Source of the DNA: JAJFUE01 sp041687335
GTDB taxonomy: Bacteria; Sumerlaeota; Sumerlaeia; MVZB01
Length of the DNA: 64,000 nt
Assembly: GCA_041687335.1 (NCBI GenBank)
Contig: JAWLCE010000001.1
Coordinates: 276,710-340,709 of the forward strand
Direction: 5' to 3'
The stretch's first letter is position 1. The number at the start of each line of letters is the position of its first letter. Positions 25,060-31,964 of this stretch are shown here, in pieces. Made by a program: the position numbers and the translations under genes. Below the pieces are notes generated by a model. The model was not told the origin of the DNA and did not search any database. It saw nothing but the letters and a program-made list of their open reading frames with translations.

Positions 25060-25110
25060 GGGCAACAGAAATTAACAGGGGGGGGTTGCCAGCGCCAAGG
25101 CCGCACCCTC

Positions 25111-26019
25111 TCAACGCCGCTGAAACGTCCGCCGCAGCCCCTCCTCCAGCCCGAGCGGCCGGTAATCCAGCTCCCGCTCGGCGGCCTCCTGCTCCACGCG
25201 CACGACCTCGCGCACGCCCAGCACGTTGTCCGCCGTCAGCGGCGGGTTTTTCATCCCCAGCGCCAGCAGCCGCGCCATCGCCAGCGCCAGCGGCACCGGC
25301 AGGTGCACCAGCGGCCGGCGCAACCCGCGCGCGCGCACCAGCGCCCTCATGAACTCATTGAGCTCGATCTCATCCGCCCCGCCCAGCATATATGTCCGCC
25401 CGCTCGTGGCCTCGCGCGCCAGCGCCGCCAGCGCCGCATCGGCGACATCATCCACATACACCGGCCGGATCAACTCGCGCCCCGACCCAATCACCGGCAC
25501 CACCGGCAGCTTCTCTAGCAGCTTGATCGTCTTGGCCACCAGCCCGCGCTCGCCCGGGCCATAGATCAGGTGCGGGCGCAAAATCGTCCACGCCGGCGGC
25601 CCCGATTGCGCGCGCAGGTATTCGTCGGCGGCCAGCTTGCTGCGGCCATAAACGCTGCTGGAGCCCGGGTGGGCCGACATCGAGCTGATCTGGACCCAGC
25701 GCCCGACCCCCGCCGCGCGTGCTGCCTCAAAAAGCAGGCGCGTCCCCTCGACGTTGACCCTCCAGCTGAGCGCCTCATCGGGCGCCCCCTGGCTGGTCGT
25801 CGCGGCGCAGTGGATCACCGCCTCCACCCCCGCCACCGCCCGCGCCAGCGCCGCCGTGTCGCCCATGTCGGCCTGCGCGATCTGCCTGTCGGGCAGCGGC
25901 ACCCGCCCTCGCGGGCTGCCCTGGCGGATCATCCCCACCACGTCATGGCCGCCCGCCTGCGCGCGCGCCACGGTCGCGGCTCCAAGAAAACCGGCGGCGC
26001 CGGTGACAAGGATTCGCAT
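25111..26019 (-). CDS. NAD-dependent epimerase/dehydratase (extended SDR)
   Basis: 302 aa Rossmann-fold enzyme. TGAAGFLG at residues 6-13 is the NAD(P)-binding motif, VIHCAATTS the second strand, SSMSAHPGSS plus YGRSK the catalytic Ser/Tyr-x3-Lys, and LRPHLIYGPGE the substrate-side motif. It resembles sugar-nucleotide epimerases and the NDUFA9-like branch; the substrate is not evident and no sugar pathway genes are adjacent. It diverges from the hydrolase gene at 26195. Confidence 0.85.
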   Translation of the reverse strand: MRILVTGAAGFLGAATVARAQAGGHDVVGMIRQGSPRGRVPLPDRQIAQADMGDTAALARAVAGVEAVIHCAATTSQGAPDEALSWRVNVEGTRLLFEAARAAGVGRWVQISSMSAHPGSSSVYGRSKLAADEYLRAQSGPPAWTILRPHLIYGPGERGLVAKTIKLLEKLPVVPVIGSGRELIRPVYVDDVADAALAALAREATSGRTYMLGGADEIELNEFMRALVRARGLRRPLVHLPVPLALAMARLLALGMKNPPLTADNVLGVREVVRVEQEAAERELDYRPLGLEEGLRRTFQRR

Positions 26020-26194
26020 GCTCGGTCCTTCCGCTGTTTTGGGCCTGTCGCTGCGCCCCTGAAAATCGTAAAATAAAGTTCGCTCGCCCGCCGCCCGCGG
26101 CTGCGGTCGATTCAGCCCCCTGGCTGGCGTCGCTCGCGATCAATTGTTCAGCATCTCCCGCGCGCGGTCAACCTCCGCGACCCAGGACCCCGAC

Positions 26195-26941
26195 ATGACT
26201 CCCGCCCCCCTCATCGGCGTCAACTGCGACGTCTTCACCGATCCCACCGGCCGCATCCACGGCGTGCGCCCCGCCTGCTGGGAGGCAGTCGTCCGCGCCG
26301 GCGGGATGCCGGTGCTCATGCCGCCGCTGGCCGACCCCCCGCTGATCGGAAAGCTGCTCGACCGGCTCGACGCGCTCGTCCTGACCGGCGGCGACGACAT
26401 CCCGCCCGCGCGCCTGGGGCTGACCTCCGCCCCCGAATCCGTCGAACCGATCCCCCCCGAGCGCGACCGCACCGATTTCACCCTGATCGACGAGATCCGC
26501 CGCCGCCGCCTGCCCACGCTCGCCATCTGCCTCGGCTGTCAGGAGCTCAACGTCGCCCTCGGCGGCTCGATCTGGCTCGACCTGGACCAGGAGGGGCCGC
26601 CCGCGCGTCTCACCCACCGCGGCCCACGTCAGGCGCGCAAGGTTTTCCACCCCATCGCCGTCGAATCGGCGGGCATCCTGGACCGCCTGTGGCAGGGCCG
26701 GCGCGAGCTGGAAGTCAACAGCGCCCACCATCAGGCGATCCGTGAGCTCGGCGCCGGACTGCGCGTGCTGGCCCGCGCCCCCGACGGCATCATCGAGGCC
26801 ATCACCCTCGAGGAGCACCCCTTCCTGCTCGGCGTGCAGTGGCATCCCGAAACAATGCCCGACGACCATCGCCAGCGGATTCTGTTTGAAGCGCTCGTCG
26901 AGGCCGCCGTAAAATGGAAACAGCGCCCGCTGGAGGATTGA
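26195..26941 (+). CDS. Class I glutamine amidotransferase-like hydrolase (peptidase C26)
   Basis: 248 aa. LVLTGGDDIPPARLG, nucleophile Cys in AICLGCQELNVALGG, and VQWHPE with the catalytic His are the signature of gamma-glutamyl-GABA hydrolase (PuuD) and related C26 peptidases that cleave gamma-glutamyl amides. The usual R in the nucleophile elbow (CRG) is L here (CLG). ATG 26195 is preferred; upstream residues add nothing conserved. The deformylase gene starts 8 bases after its stop. Confidence 0.87.
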   Translation: MTPAPLIGVNCDVFTDPTGRIHGVRPACWEAVVRAGGMPVLMPPLADPPLIGKLLDRLDALVLTGGDDIPPARLGLTSAPESVEPIPPERDRTDFTLIDEIRRRRLPTLAICLGCQELNVALGGSIWLDLDQEGPPARLTHRGPRQARKVFHPIAVESAGILDRLWQGRRELEVNSAHHQAIRELGAGLRVLARAPDGIIEAITLEEHPFLLGVQWHPETMPDDHRQRILFEALVEAAVKWKQRPLED

Positions 26942-26949
26942 TCCATCCC

Positions 26950-27489
26950 ATGCCCACCCTGCCCATCCGCTTCTATGACGACCCCGTGCTGCGCCAGACC
27001 GCCCGCCCGATCGCCTCGGTCGAGCCGCGCCACCGCGAACTGGCCGCAAACATGGCCGAGACCATGTATGAGGCCAGCGGGATTGGCCTGGCCGCCAATC
27101 AGGTCGGCGTCCTCGAGCGGATCATCATCGTCGACACCGGCTGGCCCCGCCGCGCCGATGATGACGAGCAGCCGCTGCGCCGCCCGCGCGCGATGATCAA
27201 CCCCGAAGTCCTTCAGGAGAGCGACCAGGACGACGCCTACGAGGAAGGCTGCCTCAGCCTGCCCGGCATCAACGGCGACGTCTGGCGTTCGATCCGCATC
27301 CGTTACCGCTACACCGACCTGGACGGCCAGACCCACGAGGCCGAGGCCCAGGACCTTGAGGCCCGCTGCATCCTGCACGAGATCGACCACCTCAACGGCG
27401 TGCTCTTCATCGACCGGATGACCACCCAGGCCCGCCGTGCCCTCGCCGGCAAACTGCAAAGACTGCGCCGTTCCCAGGAAACCGCCTGA
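26950..27489 (+). CDS. def: Peptide deformylase
   Basis: Removes the N-formyl group from nascent proteins, 179 aa. All three motifs are present: GIGLAANQVG, EEGCLSLPG (metal Cys) and HEIDHLNG (metal His pair and catalytic Glu). DPVLRQTARPI at the start is also typical. It is probably co-transcribed with the C26 hydrolase. No fmt gene follows, unlike many genomes. Confidence 0.96.
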   Translation: MPTLPIRFYDDPVLRQTARPIASVEPRHRELAANMAETMYEASGIGLAANQVGVLERIIIVDTGWPRRADDDEQPLRRPRAMINPEVLQESDQDDAYEEGCLSLPGINGDVWRSIRIRYRYTDLDGQTHEAEAQDLEARCILHEIDHLNGVLFIDRMTTQARRALAGKLQRLRRSQETA

Positions 27490-27520
27490 GGCCGCCACCT
27501 CCGCCCCGTTTCCCGAAAGT

Positions 27521-27580
27521 GGTAGGTCGGGTCTTCGACCCGACATGGCCTCCAGTGTCGGCTCGAAGAGCCGACCTACC
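27521..27580. repeat. A-type palindromic repeat, full-length
   Basis: TAGGTCGGGTC-TTC-GACCCGA, central CATGGCCTCCAGT, then GTCGGCTC-GAA-GAGCCGACCTA. Each half is a hairpin and the outer ends (TAGGTCGG / CCGACCTA) also pair, so the whole can fold as one cruciform. Confidence 0.95.
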
Positions 27581-27646
27581 CCCCGCACGCACTGTGGTGG
27601 AAAGCGCGAGATGCACCCCCGTCTTCCGGTTTTTTAGCTCATTAGC

Positions 27647-27676
27647 TTGACACCCCGCAGGCCCGCCCGCTGTACT
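27647..27676 (+). promoter_or_regulatory. Promoter for the P-type ATPase gene
   Basis: TTGACA (27647-27652), 18-base spacer, TGTACT (27671-27676). Perfect -35, four of six in the -10. The start codon is 29 bases further. Confidence 0.45.
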
Positions 27677-27704
27677 GGATGGTATTGAACCAGGAGCGAG
27701 CGCA

Positions 27705-30458
27705 ATGGCCAAGCGGTTGACCCAGCCAGCCGACGACGAAAAAACACAGTTCCCATGGCATGCCGAGGATGTCGAGGCCGTCCTGCGCGAGCTCGACACC
27801 CGCCGCGAGGGCCTCTCCGACGCCGAGGCCGCCCGCCGACTCGAACAGCACGGCCCCAACCGCCTGCGCCCGCGCAGTCGTCAGGGCCCCTTCATGCGCT
27901 TCCTGCTCCAGTTCCACAACGTCTTGATCTATGTCCTGCTGGTGGCGGCGGTCGCTGCGCTGGCGCTCGGCGAGTTGCTCGATGCCGGCGTCATCCTCGG
28001 CGTCGTCATCATCAACGCCCTTATCGGCTTTATTCAGGAAGGCAAGGCCGAAAAGGCGCTCGAGGCCATCGGCAAGATGCTCTCGCTCGAAGCGACGGTC
28101 CTGCGCGAGGGCCAGCGCCGTGAAATTCCAGCCGAGGAACTCGTCCCCGGCGACGTCGTCCTGCTGCGCGAGGGCGACAAGGTCCCCGCCGACCTGCGCC
28201 TGTTCAGCGTGCGCGACCTGAGGATCGATGAGGCCATGCTGACCGGCGAATCGGTCCCCGTCGAGAAGCAGACCAACCCCGTCGAGGCCGGCACCCCCGT
28301 CGCCGACCGTCTGGGGCTCGCCTTCTCCGCCACGCTGGTCACCTCGGGCAAGGGCAGCGGTGTCGTCATCGCCACCGGCGACACCACCGAAATCGGCCGC
28401 ATCTCCGAGCTGGTCACCGAGACCCCCCAGATCACCACGCCACTCATCCGCCAGATGACCCAGTTCGGCCACAAGCTGGCCATCGTCGTCCTGGTCATTT
28501 CCGTCGCCACTTTCCTGCTCGGCTGGCTCTGGCGCGGTCAGGCGCCGATCGAGATGGCCATGGCCGCCGTCGCGCTCGCCGTCGCCGCCATCCCCGAGGG
28601 CCTGCCCGCCATCATGACCATCACGCTCGCCATCGGCGTCCAGCGCATGGCCCGCCGCAACGCGATCATCCGCCGCCTGCCCGCGGTCGATACGCTCGGC
28701 GCCATCACCGTCATCTGCAGCGACAAGACCGGCACCCTGACCCGCAATGAGATGACCGTCACCAGCATCGCCACCCCCGCCGGCCTCTGTGAGGTCGAGG
28801 GTGTGGGCTATGACCCCGAAGGCCGCGTCCTGGCCGACGGCCAGCCCGCCCAGCTCGACCAGCGCCCCGACCTCGCGCTCGCGCTGCGCGCCGGGCTGCT
28901 CTGCAACGATGCCCGCCTGGTCCACGAGGATGACCTGTGGCGTCCCCAGGGCGACCCGATGGAAGCGGCCCTGATCGTGCTGGCGCGCAAGGCCGGCCTC
29001 GACCCCGACTCCGAACATGAAGCCTGGCCGACCTTGGACACGATCCCCTTCGAGTCCAAGCATAAATTCATGGCCACCTTGCACCGCCGGCCCGGGGGCG
29101 GCGAACTGATCTTCGTCAAGGGCGCGCCCGAGCAAATCCTCGAAAACTGCCGCGCCGTCTGGAGCGACGAGGGTGCCGACCCCGCCCCGCTCGACCGCGC
29201 CCAGTGGGAGCAGCAATACGAGCAGCTCGCCGCCAGTGGCCAGCGCGTGTTGGCGGCTGCCTGCAAGCCCGCTCCCGGCCGCGACAAGATCGAACACGGT
29301 GATATCCAAGACCTGCTCCTGCTCGGCCTCTGGGGCATCATTGATCCCCCCCGCGCGGAGGCGATCGAGTCGGTCCGCCAGTGTCACGAGGCCGGCATCC
29401 GCGCCAAGATGATCACCGGCGACCACAAGCTGACCGCCCTGGCCATCGGCCACCAGCTCGCCATCGGTGATGGCCAATCGGCCCTCACCGGCCGCGAACT
29501 GGAACAGATCGACGAGGCGCGTCTGGGCGAGCTGGTCCATGAAATCGACGTTTATGCCCGCGTCAGTCCCGAGCACAAGCTGCGCCTCGTGCAAGCCCTC
29601 CAGGCCCACGGCGACGTGGTCGCCATGACCGGCGATGGCGGCAATGACGCCCCCGCCCTCAAGCGCGCCGACATCGGCGTCGCCATGGGCCTCAAGGGCA
29701 CCGAGGTCGCCCAGGAAGCCTCCGAGATGGTGCTCGCCGACGACAACTTCGCCTCGATCGCCCACGCCGTCGAGGAGGGCCGCACCGTCTACGACAACCT
29801 GCGCAAGGCCGTGCTCTTCATCCTGCCCACCAATGGCGGCGAGGCGATGGTCATCATGCTGGCGATCGTGCTCGGCCTGACCATGCCGCTGACCCCCGTC
29901 CAGGTCTTGTGGATCAACATGATCACCGCCGTCACGCTCGCCCTCGCGCTCGCCTTCGAGCCGCCCGAGGCCAACGTCATGCGGCGCCCCCCGCGCGAGC
30001 CGCGCCAACCCCTGCTGACCCGCTTCTTCCTCTGGCGCATCCTGCTGGTCTCCCTGATCATGTTCGCCGGCACCTTCGGCGTCTTCGCCTGGCTCACCAC
30101 CGGCGGCGCCGAGATCGAACTGGCACGCACCGCCGCCGTCAATACCATCGTGCTGCTCGAGATCTTCTACCTCTTCAATACCCGCTTCATCCTCGAGTCT
30201 TCCCTCTCGCTCAAGGGTTTCTTAGGCAGCCGGGCCGCCCTCATTGCCATCGCACTGGTCATTGTCTTCCAGCTCTTGTTCACCTATCTCGGCCTGATGC
30301 AGAACCTCTTCTCCACCCGCCCGCTCGACCTGGGCCACTGGCTGCTGATTATCCCCGTCGCCGCCTCGGTCCTGCCGATCGTCGAGTTTGAAAAATGGCT
30401 GATGCGCCGTCACGCCCTCAACCACCCGAAGCGGCAGGTCGGGTCTCCGAAGAGGTAG
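27705..30458 (+). CDS. Cation-transporting P-type ATPase, type II (Ca2+-ATPase-like)
   Basis: 917 aa. Cation-ATPase N domain, actuator motif LTGESVPVEK, M4 motif AAIPEGLPAI, phosphorylation site CSDKTGTLTRNE with D340, nucleotide-binding KGAPEQIL, hinge TGDGGNDAPALK, and ten membrane segments. PEGLPA favours a Ca2+/secretory-pathway-type pump, but M6 reads NMITAVTLALALAFEPP where Ca2+ pumps have N-x-x-T-D, so the second ion site is altered and the ion is uncertain. The last eight residues (RQVGSPKR) and the stop codon are encoded by an A repeat element. Confidence 0.88.
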   Translation: MAKRLTQPADDEKTQFPWHAEDVEAVLRELDTRREGLSDAEAARRLEQHGPNRLRPRSRQGPFMRFLLQFHNVLIYVLLVAAVAALALGELLDAGVILGVVIINALIGFIQEGKAEKALEAIGKMLSLEATVLREGQRREIPAEELVPGDVVLLREGDKVPADLRLFSVRDLRIDEAMLTGESVPVEKQTNPVEAGTPVADRLGLAFSATLVTSGKGSGVVIATGDTTEIGRISELVTETPQITTPLIRQMTQFGHKLAIVVLVISVATFLLGWLWRGQAPIEMAMAAVALAVAAIPEGLPAIMTITLAIGVQRMARRNAIIRRLPAVDTLGAITVICSDKTGTLTRNEMTVTSIATPAGLCEVEGVGYDPEGRVLADGQPAQLDQRPDLALALRAGLLCNDARLVHEDDLWRPQGDPMEAALIVLARKAGLDPDSEHEAWPTLDTIPFESKHKFMATLHRRPGGGELIFVKGAPEQILENCRAVWSDEGADPAPLDRAQWEQQYEQLAASGQRVLAAACKPAPGRDKIEHGDIQDLLLLGLWGIIDPPRAEAIESVRQCHEAGIRAKMITGDHKLTALAIGHQLAIGDGQSALTGRELEQIDEARLGELVHEIDVYARVSPEHKLRLVQALQAHGDVVAMTGDGGNDAPALKRADIGVAMGLKGTEVAQEASEMVLADDNFASIAHAVEEGRTVYDNLRKAVLFILPTNGGEAMVIMLAIVLGLTMPLTPVQVLWINMITAVTLALALAFEPPEANVMRRPPREPRQPLLTRFFLWRILLVSLIMFAGTFGVFAWLTTGGAEIELARTAAVNTIVLLEIFYLFNTRFILESSLSLKGFLGSRAALIAIALVIVFQLLFTYLGLMQNLFSTRPLDLGHWLLIIPVAASVLPIVEFEKWLMRRHALNHPKRQVGSPKR

Positions 30459-30500
30459 GTCGGGTCTCCGACCCGACATGGGCTCCAGTGCCGGCTCGAG
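30433..30500 (+). repeat. A-type palindromic repeat overlapping the ATPase 3' end
   Basis: GGCAGGTCGGGTCTCCGA then a second GGTAGGTCGGGTC-TCC-GACCCGACATGGGCTCCAGTGCCGGCTCG. The first 26 bases are coding for the ATPase tail and its TAG stop is the TAG of TAGGTCGG. Confidence 0.9.
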
Positions 30501-30549
30501 TATGTGTTTGGCGTGGCGGTGGTGATGCATGGTCAGACGGAGGAGGCAT

Positions 30550-30630
30550 TTAGCTCCGTCAGGAGCGACCTGTTTGTAGCAAGGCCGTTCCCCTGGCCCC
30601 AAGCTCCGTCAGGAGCGGTCTTAGTCGCAA
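30550..30630 (+). repeat. B-type hairpin units
   Basis: Two units, AGCTCCGTCAGGAGCGACC and AGCTCCGTCAGGAGCGGTC, separated by TGTTTGTAGCAAGG and about 20 other bases. GTTTGTAG also follows the B array at 18861-18995. Confidence 0.85.
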
Positions 30631-30687
30631 TCTACGCCCCTGGGTCAGAACTCCGGAGGTGCGGCCTGTAACGACAGAGCCGGCCAC

Positions 30688-30782
30688 ATAAGCCCCGGCA
30701 GGGGCGATACTTCGGTAGCCCATGGCGTGAGCCATGGGTTGGGGTCAAATCAAAATCCCAAGCCCCGGCAGGGGCGACACTT
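30688..30782 (+). repeat. C-type hairpin modules
   Basis: AAGCCCCGGCAGGGGCGATAC, then GTAGCCCATGG-CGTGAG-CCATGGGTT, then AAGCCCCGGCAGGGGCGACAC. The module order differs from the full C copies: here two GGGGCGA hairpins flank the palindrome. Confidence 0.8.
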
Positions 30783-30851
30783 TTTTAGAGATCAGCCTTT
30801 GTCGCCGCTACCGTGGCTTAGGGGGGAGAGGGCATCCCGCTAAAAACATAC

Positions 30852-30884
30852 GGCTCGACCCGACATGGGCTCCAGTGTCGGCAC
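30852..30884 (+). repeat. A-type repeat fragment
   Basis: GGCTCGACCCGACATGGGCT followed by CCAGTGTCGGCAC; only the middle of the element remains. Confidence 0.7.
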
Positions 30885-31012
30885 GGGACGCGGATGAACG
30901 CAGATTGGGCGGATGGAGATGTGAGATTTTGACGCAGAGGCGCGGAGGAAGAAAGAGGAATGGGACGTGGATGGACGCCGGAGGAATTTGCACGGATGGG
31001 GGTGGATGAGAG
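30885..31012 (-). repeat. D-type dispersed sequence, inverted
   Basis: Words GGACGCGGATGAACGCAGA, TTGGGCGGATGGA, GACGCAGAGGCGCGGAGG, AATGGGACGTGGATGGACG. The reverse complements of these words occur at 61190-61265 and 62985-63040. Confidence 0.65.
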
Positions 31013-31103
31013 GGGGAACTCTTATTGATTTATGGGGTGTGGGTTTCGGGGTTGTGGTTGGGGAATGGTGTTAGAGATGCCGGGAACCAGATATTCCGTA
31101 TTT

Positions 31104-31160
31104 CAGGTGCGATGTAAAATTATATATGTTTCTGGTTTCATTTCTAGTTCTAGTTTCTAG
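31104..31160 (+). repeat. E-type dispersed sequence
   Basis: CAGGTGCGATGTAAAATTATATATGTTTCTGGTTTCATTTCTAG in parts; it corresponds to the reverse complement of 62893-62948 (CAGGTGCGACGTAAATT ... TTTCTAGTTTC). Confidence 0.7.
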
Positions 31161-31249
31161 ATCGACGATGGGGGGGGCTGATTATCGACTGCGGGCGCGG
31201 CAGGATGATCCGACGGGGATTTTTAAAATAATACACACTTTGCTGTTCA

Positions 31250-31630
31250 TCATTCCAAAAGCAAGGAAAATGCATCGGGCACATCACGAAATAATGCAAA
31301 AAAAAACATAGCCGCAATGACGCATAGTGCCGTCAGGGTGTTTTTGCGCCAAATATTTATTGCAGCGGATGCCAACCCCAAAATAGCTAAACATACAATT
31401 ACTTCAGCTCCAAAATATGACACTATGTATATTATGTTATAAAACATATATGGCAAAAACGGTTCGTCTGCCGCATAGCAAATGCCTGATTGATTTAAAC
31501 TATAAAATCCCAATGTATAATAGGGAATATATACAATAATTATGAATATTAAAAACGTCAAAAACCAAAAGCGCGATGATAGATAAGCAATACGATCGAA
31601 CGAATGAGAGGATGGCATTTTGTGTTCCAT
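31250..31630 (-). CDS. AT-rich small membrane protein
   Basis: 126 aa, no family recognised. Three hydrophobic segments (FWFLTFLIFIIIVYIPYY, FLPYMFYNIIYIVSYFGAEVI, ALCVIAAMFFFALF). Base composition is far more AT-rich than the flanking genes, suggesting recent acquisition. The frame extends upstream to 31870, but that part is GC-rich and without coding character. ATG 31630 is chosen at the composition break; the ribosome binding site is poor, so the start is uncertain. Confidence 0.5.
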   Translation of the reverse strand: MEHKMPSSHSFDRIAYLSSRFWFLTFLIFIIIVYIPYYTLGFYSLNQSGICYAADEPFLPYMFYNIIYIVSYFGAEVIVCLAILGLASAAINIWRKNTLTALCVIAAMFFFALFRDVPDAFSLLLE

Positions 31631-31964
31631 TTGTAGAACTCCGCTCCCGTTGGGCTTGTAGAGGCCCCAGCCGTTGCCGGCGGGGCTGCTGCCGGCAACG
31701 CTGTGGCTGTGGAAGACCGGCTGGTTGAGTTGCGCCATGGCCGTTGCCCACATTTGGTGATTACCTGCATGGCTAATTACATCGGACGATTGCATGATGA
31801 CGAAGGGCCGGGCTGGGGTCAAGATTTTTGATCGTCGCCCGGCGGGGGTGGCGGCAGAATAAGGCGGCACATGCTGCGCCCACGACTCAGCTTGCCCATC
31901 GCCAGCCCGATCTCTATATTGGGTGCGTCAGTGGCAACAAACTCATCAACCGGGGTGCGATACG
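31631..31964. other. Spacer with a strong inverted repeat
   Basis: No supported gene. It contains a perfect ten-base inverted repeat CGTTGCCGGC / GCCGGCAACG (31672-31681 and 31691-31700) with a nine-base loop. This is possibly a transcribed hairpin in the leader of the AT-rich membrane protein gene. Confidence 0.5.

Larger units (their letters stand above)
30459..31249. other. Long gene-free, repeat-filled region
   Basis: Contains the rest of the A element, B units, a C element, a second A fragment (30852-30884), an inverted D stretch (30885-31012) and an E sequence (31104-31160). No ORF here has coding character. Confidence 0.8.

Noticed and set aside
31631..31870. 80-residue N-terminal extension of the AT-rich membrane protein
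   Set aside because: GC-rich, contains a perfect inverted repeat and lacks conserved sequence; composition changes sharply at 31630.
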